From the NCBI GenBank assembly GCA_965224205.1, contig CBDCYN010000043.1, positions 124,001 through 188,000 on the forward strand: a stretch of DNA of 64,000 bases, written 5' to 3'. Each line of letters begins with the position of its first letter. Position 1 is the first letter of the stretch. This document shows positions 1-8,487 of the stretch, in pieces. A program made the position numbers and the translations under genes. A model generated the notes under the pieces. That model was not told the DNA's origin. It worked only from the letters and a program-made list of their open reading frames with translations, and did not search any database. The stretch is from CBDCYN01 sp965224205. GTDB lineage: Bacteria; Planctomycetota; Phycisphaerae; Phycisphaerales; Phycisphaeraceae.

Positions 1-1303
1 TGCACAGTTTTCGGACCAGGCAGCAGCCGATGATCCCGCCCAGCGACTGGGCGGCGGCCTGCGTGACCCCGATCATCTCGATCCACCGCCGCAGCGCCGC
101 GAACGTGTCGTTGTGCCGCATCCCCGCGTACACGCGCACCTCCGGAGCGGCGTCGACGAGGACCTTGGCCGTCTGGTCGTGATCGAGGTTCTCGAGCATC
201 AACACCTGGGGGGCCTGACGCAGCATCGTCTCGATCCGGGCCTGGATCTCCTCGGCGTCGGCGTTGGGGTCGACCTGGTGGTGGTTGACCCCTTCGATCT
301 CTTTCACCAGCTGGTGCTCGAGTGTCATGATGCTCTGCGTGTACGGATCGTGCCGTTTAAGCAGGCTATACAGCGCGGTGGTCTGGCCGTGGCGCGGCGG
401 GCTGGTGACGATAAACACCCGGTGGTTCTCGTCCAGCACCGGCTCGATCCGCTGCAGTTGTGATTTGAGCAGGCCCAGCTGCTCGAAGCTATGCCGGGCT
501 CGCTGCTGAGGATCGATCTCCAGAATCATCTTCAGGGCGCGGGTCGAGCCATGCGTGCGCACGACCAAGTCGACGTGCCCGGTGTCGGGCATCTGGACCT
601 GAAGCGAACCCGACAACCGCCTGCGACGGTCGGCGATGTCGAGCCCCGCATGATCCTTAAGGTAGTCGATCATCGATAGGGCCAAACCCGGCACGAGCCC
701 CGGCTGAGGGTAAGCCACCCCGTCGATCCACACCACGACCCGAGCCAGCTTCTCGTCGGTCACCAGCTCCACCCGCTGGGCGCCGTGCGGCAGCGCGTAA
801 TCGAACAAGTCTTCCAACGCCCGGTGTGCCTCGGCGGCCGATTCGGGGGCCTTGGGAGGGGGCACGGGGTCGCCATCGGGGCTGAGGATTTGAAGCTTCG
901 AACGGTCGCCCCACGGCCCGTTGCCTGGGGTGACGGCCGGTGGCCCCCATGATTCCCAGGGCATCACCCACCGTGCCTGGTGCGGGACCCGCGGGTTGCG
1001 GTACCAGCTGTAGCCCCACAGCGGGCCCAGGGCCGTTGCCGCCGCCAACGGCAGCCCAAGCCAGAACCACGGGATCGCCATCCACAGGCCAAAGCCCAGC
1101 AACGCGGTCAGGAGCTGAACGGTGTTGCACACCCGCCTCGGCAGCAAGTCGTAACGGTCCAGGTCCCGGTCGATCTGCACGACCTGCCACGCCCACCCCA
1201 GCAGCACAAGCATCATCACGATCGGCTTGAACACGCTCATCAAAACGACGGGCTGCGTGGCCTCGGCAAGGACGCTTACGAGAAGGACAGGTCGCTGCAT
1301 CAT
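1..1303 (-). CDS. GspE/PilB-like secretion ATPase, divergent, 3' end off the window
   Basis: The reading frame is open from 1303 to the left edge, so the C-terminus is missing. The N-terminus has two hydrophobic stretches (about residues 22-40 and 60-90), then a GspE/PilB-type domain. The nucleotide-binding loop reads TSPPRHGQTTALYSLL where the family has GPTGSGKTTTLYS: the Walker A lysine is a glutamine (codon near 385-390) and one glycine is lost. The Walker B region reads LRQAPQVLMLENLDHDQTA and the later HTND motif is MRHND. The fold is recognisable, but ATP hydrolysis is doubtful. It lies beside a pilT-like gene on the same strand, so a type IV pilus or type II secretion role is inferred. 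A second possible start (MSVFKPIV) is at 1237. Confidence 0.72.
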   Translation of the reverse strand, partial: MMQRPVLLVSVLAEATQPVVLMSVFKPIVMMLVLLGWAWQVVQIDRDLDRYDLLPRRVCNTVQLLTALLGFGLWMAIPWFWLGLPLAAATALGPLWGYSWYRNPRVPHQARWVMPWESWGPPAVTPGNGPWGDRSKLQILSPDGDPVPPPKAPESAAEAHRALEDLFDYALPHGAQRVELVTDEKLARVVVWIDGVAYPQPGLVPGLALSMIDYLKDHAGLDIADRRRRLSGSLQVQMPDTGHVDLVVRTHGSTRALKMILEIDPQQRARHSFEQLGLLKSQLQRIEPVLDENHRVFIVTSPPRHGQTTALYSLLKRHDPYTQSIMTLEHQLVKEIEGVNHHQVDPNADAEEIQARIETMLRQAPQVLMLENLDHDQTAKVLVDAAPEVRVYAGMRHNDTFAALRRWIEMIGVTQAAAQSLGGIIGCCLVRKLC

Positions 1304-1313
1304 GGATTCATGC

Positions 1314-1415
1314 TATACACATCGCGTCGCAAAATACGGTGTCGGGGGCGCCTTCGACACCGAAATTTTCCCTGCCGCGACCATGAGTCACGCCGCATTT
1401 TCATCCGAGATCGGT
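1314..1415 (+). repeat. Family A interspersed repeat, copy A1
   Basis: First of two head-to-tail copies between the GspE-like and pilT-like genes. It starts TATACACATCGCGTC, has the block CTTCGACACCGAAA in the middle and ends CATTTTCATCCGAGATC. Related copies are at 1419, 22279, 36187, 50673, 58586 and, more weakly, 62622 and 56749. Confidence 0.7.
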
Positions 1416-1418
1416 TTC

Positions 1419-1518
1419 CATGCACCGCGTCTCAAAATACCGTGTCGGGGATGCCTTGGACACCGAACACTGACTGGCTGCGTACACGGGCGATGCCGCC
1501 TCTTCATCCGTGACGGGG
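1419..1518 (+). repeat. Family A interspersed repeat, copy A2
   Basis: Second tandem copy, same orientation as A1. It shares CAAAATACCGTGTCGGGG, TTGGACACCGAA, GCGTACACGG and CTTCATCCGTGA at the same spacing. Its 5' end (TGCACCGCGTCTC) is more degraded than that of A1. Confidence 0.65.
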
Positions 1519-1567
1519 ACCCGCCCGGCACGCTCGCTATCGCAGGCCTCACCGGGCATACCGCAAG

Positions 1568-2722
1568 TCAGAGGACCTGGATCCCCCGCAGCTTCATGCG
1601 CAGTTCCTCGGGCCTCGTGGCCGCCGACAGGGCGACCTTGGGGTGGATGTACTGACGGTTCACGAGGTCAGCGAGGCTGTCGGTGAACGTCTGCATCCCG
1701 GATTCCCTCTGGCTTTGGATCACCTCGTCGAGCTGGTGTTCACGCCCGTCGAGGATCATCTTCTGGGCCGGGGGGCATTGGAGCAGGATCTCCACCGCCG
1801 GCACGTGGCGGGCGTCGTCGCGGATCCCCATCAGCATCTTCTGGCACACCATCGCCTTGAGCTGGTACGCGAGCATGTTGCGGATCCCGGTGCGTTCGGC
1901 GGCGGGGAACAGGTCGTAGATCCTGGCAAACACCTGCGAGACGCTTGACGCGTGCACGGTGCCGAAGACCAGGTGCCCGGTTTCGGCCGATTGCAGCGCG
2001 ACCTCGAACGACTCGCGGTCGCGCATCTCCCCGATCAGGACCACGTCGGGGTTTTCCCTGACCAGGGCGCGCAGCCCAAGGGCGAACGAGGGCACGTCGA
2101 TCCCGATCTCCCGCTGGTTGATCACGGCTTTGGACTCGACGAACAGGTACTCGATCGGGTCCTCGAGCGTGACGATGTGGCAGGCCCGGTTACGGTTGAT
2201 GTGCTCGAGCATCGAGGCGATCGTGGTGCTCTTGCCGCTGCCGGTGATCCCCGCCACCAGGACCAGGCCCTGGAGCTCTTCGGCGACACGGGACAGCACC
2301 GGGGGCATGTGCAGCTGCTGGAGGCTGAGGATCACGTTGCTCACGCACCGCGCCGCGATCGCGCTGCGGCCCCGGGTGCGGAACACGTTGACCCGGAACC
2401 GATGCGGCCGCCCGTCGGCGATCTCGATGTCCACGCCCAGGTCCAACGATCCGTGCTCGGTGAAACAGTCCCACTGGGCGGGACTTAGCGAATCCTCGAT
2501 CCATTTCTCGAAAAGAGCGGTGTCGAGCTTGGGGTGGTCGAGCGTCTTGAGAGACCCGCGCACCCGGATCCGGGGGACCTGACCGCCCCGCAGCAGCAGG
2601 TCTGCGGCCTGGTGCTGGACGGCGCTTTCGAAAAAACGCCTCAGCGGGGTGTCGATCAAGGACCGGCGATCCGCCTGGTGCTCGATGGGAGCTACCGACG
2701 GGGATTCGTGATCATTCACCAT
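1568..2722 (-). CDS. pilT: PilT-like type IV pilus retraction ATPase
   Basis: Hexameric AAA-type ATPase of the PilT/PilU group, which powers pilus retraction at the inner membrane. Visible motifs are Walker A GITGSGKST, the Asp-box region LEDPIEYLF, Walker B RENPDVVLIGEMRD and the His-box GTVHAS, then the usual C-terminal region. Unlike its divergent neighbour at 1-1303, all catalytic residues are present, so this is the likely active ATPase of the pair. The start is uncertain: in-frame ATGs at 2794, 2749 and 2722 all lack a good ribosome binding site. The 2722 start leaves the shortest non-family leader. Confidence 0.88.
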   Translation of the reverse strand: MVNDHESPSVAPIEHQADRRSLIDTPLRRFFESAVQHQAADLLLRGGQVPRIRVRGSLKTLDHPKLDTALFEKWIEDSLSPAQWDCFTEHGSLDLGVDIEIADGRPHRFRVNVFRTRGRSAIAARCVSNVILSLQQLHMPPVLSRVAEELQGLVLVAGITGSGKSTTIASMLEHINRNRACHIVTLEDPIEYLFVESKAVINQREIGIDVPSFALGLRALVRENPDVVLIGEMRDRESFEVALQSAETGHLVFGTVHASSVSQVFARIYDLFPAAERTGIRNMLAYQLKAMVCQKMLMGIRDDARHVPAVEILLQCPPAQKMILDGREHQLDEVIQSQRESGMQTFTDSLADLVNRQYIHPKVALSAATRPEELRMKLRGIQVL

Positions 2723-2944
2723 AAACAGGGGCCAATCATGGACCGCCATCAGGTGCGGTTGTAGGATGCAAATAGGGATAAAACCTACGCCCATACCCTA
2801 ACACATCACCAGAAATCTTCATGCTTCGAACACGATCGCCCTCGGCTCATCAGCGGCGGTTCAACCAGCACGGGTTGCGGCCCAGCGAGTGCGGCGGGTT
2901 GCCGGCTCAAAAGGATCGAATAGAATGCCTTGTCATTCATTCAA

Positions 2945-3019
2945 GACCCCGTCGTCTAGTCAGGTCTAGGACACCAGGTTTTCATCCTGGTAACACGGGT
3001 TCAAATCCCGTCGGGGTCA
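2945..3019 (+). tRNA. tRNA-Glu (anticodon TTC)
   Basis: Full cloverleaf by eye. The acceptor stem is GACCCCG (2945-2951) with CGGGGTC (3012-3018). The anticodon stem is CCAGG/CCTGG around loop TTTTCAT, with anticodon TTC at 2981-2983. The T-arm contains GGTTCAAATCC. The discriminator is A3019 and no CCA is encoded. Confidence 0.93.
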
Positions 3020-3138
3020 TTCCGCCGCAACCCGCAATACCGTCGGTGGGGCACAGTCGGTGCGGACCCAGGGGTGAAGGCCTCCCATCTTGATAGCCCA
3101 AGCGGGCTTCCAAAAAACGATGTGTTTGTCTGAACCGT

Positions 3139-3171
3139 AGCTGATCCACCCTCAGAGGGATCGGATCAGCT
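3139..3171. terminator. Hairpin downstream of the ZIP transporter gene
   Basis: Nine-base perfect arms AGCTGATCC (3139-3147) and GGATCAGCT (3163-3171), just past the stop of the minus-strand ZIP gene. No strong U-tract follows, so termination is only probable. Confidence 0.45.
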
Positions 3172-3176
3172 GGGAT

Positions 3177-4088
3177 TTAGTGGTGATGGTCGTGGTGCGG
3201 GTCGTGTTCGAGAGGTTTGTTGACGGGCACGTTGTGCGGTGAAGCATGGTCGTGGGCCCCGGTTTCGAACCAGCTGATCGCCCACGCCAACGCCAAACCC
3301 ATCACTAGCATCGCCGAGAGCTTAAACCGGTCGTGCTGATGGAACTGTAGCTCCGGTAATAGGTCGCTCATCGAGATGCAAAGGAACATCCCGGTGGCGA
3401 ACGCCAGGGCGTAGCCGATCGTGGGCTGGCCGTGGTGGGTCATGGCCTCGTGCCCTAGGTGGAACAAGACCGCCCCCAGTGGCACGGCCAGCGCGAACAG
3501 GGCGTTGACCACGTGACGCGAACGGGTCGACCAGCCCCCGGCACTCATGAGCGTGGCCAGGCTCAAGGAGTCAAACGGCTTGTGCAGGAAGATCATCAAG
3601 AACACCGCCAGACCCGCTAATGTCCCATGCGGGGCGTCAAGCTCGTTTTTGATGCTGGCTGCCAACCCCGCTCCGGCGATCACGCTGTGCAGCGTCAACC
3701 CGACCGCGGCCCCGCCCCAGGTGAGTTCATGACCATGATGGGGTTTGTGTTCAGGATGATTGTGCCCGTGATGGGGGTCGCCCGGACAATCTTCCGGGGC
3801 GAGATCGGGCACGTCGTGGTGGTGGAAGCAAAAGAACCGCTCGAGGAAGAACATGACCAGGAACCCGGCCAACACCCACATCACGACCGGGTGGACGGAG
3901 CCGACCTCGACGATGGCGTGGGGTAATAGATGCAGCATCCCCACGCCCAGCATGAACCCGGCCACGAGGCTCACGGCCAGTTCCATCCGCTGATGGGTAA
4001 GCCGGATCCATAGCGGGATCACGCCCCCAGCCAGAGAGGCCAGCAGGATGAGCAGGCAATACACAGATAGCATGATGATCGGGGTCAT
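3177..4088 (-). CDS. ZIP family divalent metal transporter
   Basis: Integral inner-membrane protein of 303 residues with about eight hydrophobic helices. It has the family's histidine-rich cytoplasmic loop (about residues 88-122, with HHGHNHPEHKPHHGHE). The two metal-site helices carry HSVIAGAGLAAS and FLHKPFDSLSLATLM, and the C-terminus is a second His cluster ending DPHHDHHH. ZIP proteins move zinc, iron or manganese into the cytoplasm. The substrate cannot be read from sequence, although the histidines favour zinc. It is a single gene, divergent from the DUF6398 gene, and ends at a hairpin. Confidence 0.88.
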   Translation of the reverse strand: MTPIIMLSVYCLLILLASLAGGVIPLWIRLTHQRMELAVSLVAGFMLGVGMLHLLPHAIVEVGSVHPVVMWVLAGFLVMFFLERFFCFHHHDVPDLAPEDCPGDPHHGHNHPEHKPHHGHELTWGGAAVGLTLHSVIAGAGLAASIKNELDAPHGTLAGLAVFLMIFLHKPFDSLSLATLMSAGGWSTRSRHVVNALFALAVPLGAVLFHLGHEAMTHHGQPTIGYALAFATGMFLCISMSDLLPELQFHQHDRFKLSAMLVMGLALAWAISWFETGAHDHASPHNVPVNKPLEHDPHHDHHH

Positions 4089-4146
4089 GAGACTGTCTCG
4101 ACGCCGGTCTGCTACCCATGACCGGCCCTCTTAGAGCGACGCGTGT

Positions 4147-4152
4147 TATAAT
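4147..4152 (+). promoter_or_regulatory. Consensus -10 box upstream of the DUF6398 gene
   Basis: Exact TATAAT about 90 bases before the chosen start at 4245. The -35 region (around 4124) is poor, so this is a partial promoter match. Confidence 0.35.
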
Positions 4153-4244
4153 CTCTTTTGAAGGGCGAAGCACGGCAACGGAAATGGATCCACTGTCAAC
4201 ACGCATGGACGATGACATGTTTCTTAATTCATGGGGGTACCCCA

Positions 4245-4820
4245 ATGGATGATTATGTGGCACAGGTGCCCCAGACGTATCGCCAGCGGTACAAAGAGAT
4301 CGTCAAGTTAACCGACGCGTTCTGTGATCAATTCCTTAATGACAATTACAAAGACTTATCCCGGAAGTTGACCGCGGTCTTCTGCCAGGACGGATCGCCC
4401 GTAGAACGCGGTAAGACGCTCGGCTGGGCCGGCGGGATTCTGCGTTCATTGGCCCGGGTCAATTTTTTGTCCGACCCCAGCCGATCGCCGAATATGTCTG
4501 CTCAGCAGATGGCCGAGGGGTTAGGGGTAGGTGCCTCGACCATGACCGCCAAGTCAAAGGTCGTCTGGGATTTCTGTGACCTGATGCCCATGCACCCCGA
4601 CTGGTGCGAACAAAGCCTTATGGAGGAAAACCCGTTGGTGTGGATGGCGCAGGTCAATGGGTTTATGGTTGATCTGCGGGATGCTCCATGCGAAGTGCAA
4701 GTCATCGCTTATGAGCAGGGCATGATCCCATACATCGCGGCGGATCAGCCCCACGAGGACGGGGACGACAACGCCCAAACCGAAGGGTTTCTCAATCGTA
4801 TCGGATTCAGTGATAGCTAA
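4245..4820 (+). CDS. DUF6398 domain protein
   Basis: Soluble 191-residue protein that matches the DUF6398 pattern: a helical N-terminus (TDAFCDQFLNDNYKDLSRKL), then RGKTLGWAGGILRSLARVNFL and SDPSRSPNMSAQQMAEGLGVGASTM. The last part resembles a helix-turn-helix (MTAKSKVVWDFCDLM). Family function is unknown, and DNA or partner binding is only a guess from the HTH-like segment. The start at 4245 is preferred over upstream ATGs because GGGGT lies about 8 bases before it and similarity begins there. It is convergent with hpnH. Confidence 0.75.
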   Translation: MDDYVAQVPQTYRQRYKEIVKLTDAFCDQFLNDNYKDLSRKLTAVFCQDGSPVERGKTLGWAGGILRSLARVNFLSDPSRSPNMSAQQMAEGLGVGASTMTAKSKVVWDFCDLMPMHPDWCEQSLMEENPLVWMAQVNGFMVDLRDAPCEVQVIAYEQGMIPYIAADQPHEDGDDNAQTEGFLNRIGFSDS

Positions 4821-4843
4821 AGGCAAACACTCACCGATCGTGA

Positions 4844-4877
4844 ACCTGAGGAACGTCCCCAGACCCAGGCCTCAGGT
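4844..4877. terminator. Inverted repeat between convergent genes
   Basis: Perfect 8-base arms ACCTGAGG (4844-4851) and CCTCAGGT (4870-4877) in the short gap between the ends of the DUF6398 gene (+) and hpnH (-). Likely a bidirectional terminator. Confidence 0.4.
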
Positions 4878-4911
4878 GGAGTCCTCCGGGGATTATGTCC
4901 GGGGTTGGGGT

Positions 4912-6024
4912 TTACGCCGCGCTGCCGGCGAGCACCGGTAGCGGGTGATCCGTCGTGGGCTTGTTGTCCTGTTGGAGCGTTTCGAGCTTCCTCGCCGCCG
5001 CGGGGTTGGCGTAGGTATTAAAGACCAGCGCCTTGATCGTGGCCCAAAGCCCGCCGAAGCTCGAGAACGTGTGATCGACCGCGGTGGCTTCGTACCCGCA
5101 ATGCACCATGCAGTCCTGGCACTTGGGGTTGCCCGAGGCCTTGCCGTAGGCGTCCCAGTCGGTGTTGTTCATCAACTCCTCGAAGGTGTCGACGTACCCA
5201 TCCTGCAACAGGTAGCACGGCTTCTGCCAGCCGAAGAGGTTGTACGTCGGGTTGCCCCACGGCGTGCATTCGTAATCCCGCCCGCCCATTAGGAACTCGA
5301 GGAACAGCGGCGACTGGTTGAAGTTCCACCGCCGCTTGCGGTTCGAGAGGATCATCTCGAATAGCTCGTTCGTGCGGCCGCGTCGCAAGAAGTGCTCCTG
5401 ATCAGGGGCTTTGTCGTAGCTGTAACCGGGGCTGACCATCATGCCCTCGACGCCCAGGTCGGACATCTCATCGAAAAACCGACGCACCGAAGCGGGGTCG
5501 GCCCCGTCGAAGAGCGTCGTGTTCGTGGTTACCCGGAAGCCGCGTTTCACAGCCATGCGGATCCCCTCGGTCGCGACGTCGTACGTACCCTCGCGACAGA
5601 CCGCGAAGTCGTGGTGCTCCTGTTGCCCGTCCATGTGCACGCTAAACGTCAGGTACTTGCTGGGGATAAACAGGTCCAGTTTTTCTTTAAGCAATAGCGC
5701 ATTGGTGCACAGGTAGACGTATTTGCGCCGCTTGACCAACCCAGCAGCGATCTTGTCGATCTGTGGGTGCATCAGCGGCTCACCGCCGGGGATGCTCACC
5801 ATCGGCGCCCCGCACTCCTCGACCGCTTTAAAACACTGCTCGGGTGTAAGATTCTGCTTGAGGATATGAGCGGGGTACTGAATCTTCCCACACCCCGCGC
5901 ACGCCAGGTTGCACCGGAACAGCGGCTCGAGCATCAGCACCAGGGGATACCGCTTACGGCCACGCAGCTTCTGACCGATCACGTACGACGCGACCGTCCA
6001 CATCTGAGATAGGGGTACACCCAT
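4912..6024 (-). CDS. hpnH: Adenosyl-hopene transferase HpnH (radical SAM)
   Basis: HpnH joins the 5'-deoxyadenosyl group of SAM to diploptene, the first committed step to extended hopanoids (membrane triterpenoids). The radical-SAM cluster motif C-x3-C-x2-C is at Cys38, Cys42 and Cys45 (RCNLACAGCGK). The family sequence SIPGGEPLMHPQI, the central HMDGQQEHHD and the C-terminal MVHCGYEATAV are all present. At 370 residues the length is normal. The gene stands alone here: no squalene-hopene cyclase or other hpn gene is in the window. Confidence 0.93.
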   Translation of the reverse strand: MGVPLSQMWTVASYVIGQKLRGRKRYPLVLMLEPLFRCNLACAGCGKIQYPAHILKQNLTPEQCFKAVEECGAPMVSIPGGEPLMHPQIDKIAAGLVKRRKYVYLCTNALLLKEKLDLFIPSKYLTFSVHMDGQQEHHDFAVCREGTYDVATEGIRMAVKRGFRVTTNTTLFDGADPASVRRFFDEMSDLGVEGMMVSPGYSYDKAPDQEHFLRRGRTNELFEMILSNRKRRWNFNQSPLFLEFLMGGRDYECTPWGNPTYNLFGWQKPCYLLQDGYVDTFEELMNNTDWDAYGKASGNPKCQDCMVHCGYEATAVDHTFSSFGGLWATIKALVFNTYANPAAARKLETLQQDNKPTTDHPLPVLAGSAA

Positions 6025-6247
6025 CGCGTATCACCTCGGGTTCGGCAGGCTCCTGAACGTGAGTCAGCCCTGCTATTGACGATCGGTGACTCGTCCCAGC
6101 CACCGCCCGGCTAAAAAATCATTGACTCAATAGTAGCCCGTAGAGGCCAGCGATCAAACCGATACGCTGCCAAGCCCGCTATGGTTCTATTCGTTAAACT
6201 GTTACGCCATCGAACAGAAAACACGAAACCGCCAAGGATGCCCGCAG

Positions 6248-7780
6248 ATGTCAACCGCTGTTTCCACCCCCCCCGACCTCAAAGCCCGCCTGATCGTGGG
6301 CATGGAGATCCACGTCGAGCTGGCCACGCGGTCGAAGATGTTCACTTGTGCCCCCAACGTCGCCCATCCCGACCATTTCGACGCCGAGCCCAATACGCTG
6401 TGCGACCCGGTCGTCCTGGGTATGCCGGGGGTGCTGCCGGTGATCAATAAGCGGGCGGTGGAGATGTCGATGCTCGTGGGCCTGGCCCTGGGCTGCAAGA
6501 TCGCCAGGACCACGAAGTGGGACCGCAAGAGCTATTACTACCCCGACCTGCCCAAGAACTACCAGATCAGCCAATACGATCAGCCGCTGTGCCATGACGG
6601 GCGGGTCGAGATCCCTACCAGCAGTGAACCCGACGCCCCGTTCAAGACCATCCGCATCATCCGTGCCCACCTCGAAGAGGACGCCGGCAAGCTGCTGCAC
6701 GAAGCGCCGGGCGGGGTGAAGATCGACCACTCGATCGTCGACCTCAACCGGGCGGGCACCCCCCTGCTCGAGATCGTCACCGAGCCGGACTTCGACACCG
6801 CTGAAGAAGCCGTCTCGTTTGGGCAGGCCCTGCGTAACATCTGCCGGTTCCTGGGGGTCTCCGAGGGCATCATGCAGAAAGGGCACATGCGGTTTGAGCC
6901 GAACATCAACGTCGAGATCACCCGAAACGGTGAAACCTTCAAGACCCCGATCGTGGAGATCAAGAACCTCAACAGCTTCAAAGCCCTGTTCGGAGCGATT
7001 CGTTATGAGCACCAGCGCCAGGTCGAAGATTGGCTCGAGACCGGCCGGGTGATGGGCGCCGGGGCCAAGTCCACGCGTGGCTGGGACGACGTTAACCAGG
7101 CCACGACCCTCCAACGCGAGAAAGAAGACGCCCACGACTACCGCTACTTCCCCGACCCCGACCTGGTGCCGATCACCGTCAGCGACGATTGGATCGAATC
7201 CGTCCGTGCCGACCTGCCCGAGCTGCCCCTGCAACGCGAGCGGAGGTACATCGACGATCTGGGCCTAAACGTCAAAGACGCCCGCGCCTTGATCGACGAC
7301 CGTGACGTTTGCTTGTTCTACGAAGCGGTGCTGACCGAAGGAGTTGAACCGAAACGGGCCGCAGCGATGCTGCTCAACTACGGCGCTAAGCGGGCTAACG
7401 AACGGGGCTGCCTCGTTAGCGACCTGGGCATCACCCCCAAACAGATCAAGGAGATCGCCGACCTGGCCGCGGCGGACAAGATCGGCTCCTCGGCCGCTGA
7501 CGAGCTATTCGGCCACTGCTGCGACCCCCAGAATCAAGATTCATCCGCCACAGCGATCGCCGAAAAACACGGCCTGCTGCAAGTCAGCAATACCTCTGAG
7601 TTAGAAGGGTTTATCGACCAGGTCCTCGCCGACCCGAAGAACGCCAAGCCGGTCGCGGATATCCAAGCGGGCAAAGACAAAGCCATCGGCGCCCTGCTGG
7701 GACAGATCATGAAGCTATCCAAGGGCCGGGCCAACCCGAAGATCGTCGGGGACCTGATCAAACAGCGGGTGCGAGGGTGA
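6248..7780 (+). CDS. gatB: Asp-tRNA(Asn)/Glu-tRNA(Gln) amidotransferase subunit B
   Basis: GatB is the tRNA-binding and kinase subunit of GatCAB, which converts mischarged Glu-tRNA(Gln), and often Asp-tRNA(Asn), to the amide form using ammonia from GatA. The protein (510 residues) starts the family core with IVGMEIHVELATRSKMFT. It has WDRKSYYYPDLPKNYQISQYDQP, then HLEEDAGK and DLNRAGTPLLEIV, and ends with the YqeY-like tail (KGRANPKIVGDLIKQ). gatA and gatC are not adjacent, so the complex is encoded from scattered loci. It is followed by a long family B hairpin. Confidence 0.96.
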   Translation: MSTAVSTPPDLKARLIVGMEIHVELATRSKMFTCAPNVAHPDHFDAEPNTLCDPVVLGMPGVLPVINKRAVEMSMLVGLALGCKIARTTKWDRKSYYYPDLPKNYQISQYDQPLCHDGRVEIPTSSEPDAPFKTIRIIRAHLEEDAGKLLHEAPGGVKIDHSIVDLNRAGTPLLEIVTEPDFDTAEEAVSFGQALRNICRFLGVSEGIMQKGHMRFEPNINVEITRNGETFKTPIVEIKNLNSFKALFGAIRYEHQRQVEDWLETGRVMGAGAKSTRGWDDVNQATTLQREKEDAHDYRYFPDPDLVPITVSDDWIESVRADLPELPLQRERRYIDDLGLNVKDARALIDDRDVCLFYEAVLTEGVEPKRAAAMLLNYGAKRANERGCLVSDLGITPKQIKEIADLAAADKIGSSAADELFGHCCDPQNQDSSATAIAEKHGLLQVSNTSELEGFIDQVLADPKNAKPVADIQAGKDKAIGALLGQIMKLSKGRANPKIVGDLIKQRVRG

Positions 7781-7810
7781 CCCGCGGTGGCACGAGCGAA
7801 GCGATCCGAC

Positions 7811-7890
7811 GAGCCGCGACCGTGAGGGAGCGGGTTCTTGTGTTTACACCGAAAACCGAAGAAGAACCCGCTCCCTCACGGTCGCGGCTC
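7811..7890. repeat. Family B long inverted repeat, probable bidirectional terminator
   Basis: Two 29-base perfect arms at 7811-7839 and 7862-7890 with a 22-base spacer. The left arm starts GAGCCGCGACCGTGAGGGAG and ends GGGTTCTT. It sits between the ends of gatB (+) and the ferredoxin gene (-). Related sequence recurs as an imperfect hairpin at 44690-44762 and as solo arms at 15715, 22487 and 59906, so it is a dispersed repeat and not only a local terminator. Confidence 0.85.
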
Positions 7891-7932
7891 GCTGGGGAAA
7901 CCGTCCGAAAATGAGTCGACGAAGCGTATGGC

Positions 7933-8202
7933 TCAACCAGTGAACTCGTCGGCGAACTTCTTCTCACGCAGCATCTGATCCGACGGGACCATGGTGATGC
8001 AATCCCACGGGCACACCTGCGAGCACAGGGTGCAGCCGATGCACCGCGGCAGGTCGATCGTGCACACCTGGTTGACATGGCTGTGGTGCGGCCCCGGTAC
8101 GGTATCGATGCAGTCGACCGGACACACCGACACGCACGCCTCGCACCCGGTGCACATGTCCTCATCGAGCAGGGCGAGCTGTTTGGGGGGTTTTTTAGCC
8201 AT
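7933..8202 (-). CDS. 2[4Fe-4S] ferredoxin
   Basis: Small (89 residues) cytoplasmic electron carrier. Two complete cluster motifs are visible: CTGCEACVSVCPVDC and CIGCTLCSQVCPWDC, each C-x2-C-x2-C-x3-C. Between them is the insert HHSHVNQVCTIDLPR, so this is a bacterial-type dicluster ferredoxin with an extended linker, similar to the ferredoxin modules of RnfB or NuoI but free-standing. Partners cannot be named. It is a single gene, convergent with gatB. Confidence 0.85.
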   Translation of the reverse strand: MAKKPPKQLALLDEDMCTGCEACVSVCPVDCIDTVPGPHHSHVNQVCTIDLPRCIGCTLCSQVCPWDCITMVPSDQMLREKKFADEFTG

Positions 8203-8412
8203 GGGTTGAACCGTCTTCTACCGATTGCGTAGCCCATTGTAGGATATGAGCGACCGTTTTTCACAGGATCGGTCAGAAAGCTGATCTGGATTAGATTATC
8301 GGCTGGGCGGGATCAGCGATACGGACCTCAAACATCGTTCGGTATCGATACGCGTGAAGTTTAACTATCAGATTTTCTGGGGGCTTGGATCGCCAGCTCC
8401 ATAAACAAAACC

Positions 8413-8444
8413 TTTAGCCCTCCCGTCATGGACGGGGGGCTAAG
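8413..8444. terminator. GC-rich hairpin in the leader of the AhpD-like gene
   Basis: Imperfect arms TTAGCCCTCCCGTC and GACGGGGGGCTAA around loop AT, with one bulged base. A similar CCCCCGTC...GGGGGGCT block is near 26672-26696, so it may be a small dispersed REP-like sequence and not a dedicated attenuator. Confidence 0.35.
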
Positions 8445-8487
8445 TGAACCAAAGGCCTCACTCAACACCACCCAAGGAACGATTCCC

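Noticed and set aside
1227..1655. Plus-strand open frames over repeats A1 and A2
   Set aside because: Made of repeat sequence and of the opposite strand of pilT; composition is not protein-like.
2821..3093. 90-codon open frame covering the tRNA
   Set aside because: It reads through tRNA-Glu, which is well supported.
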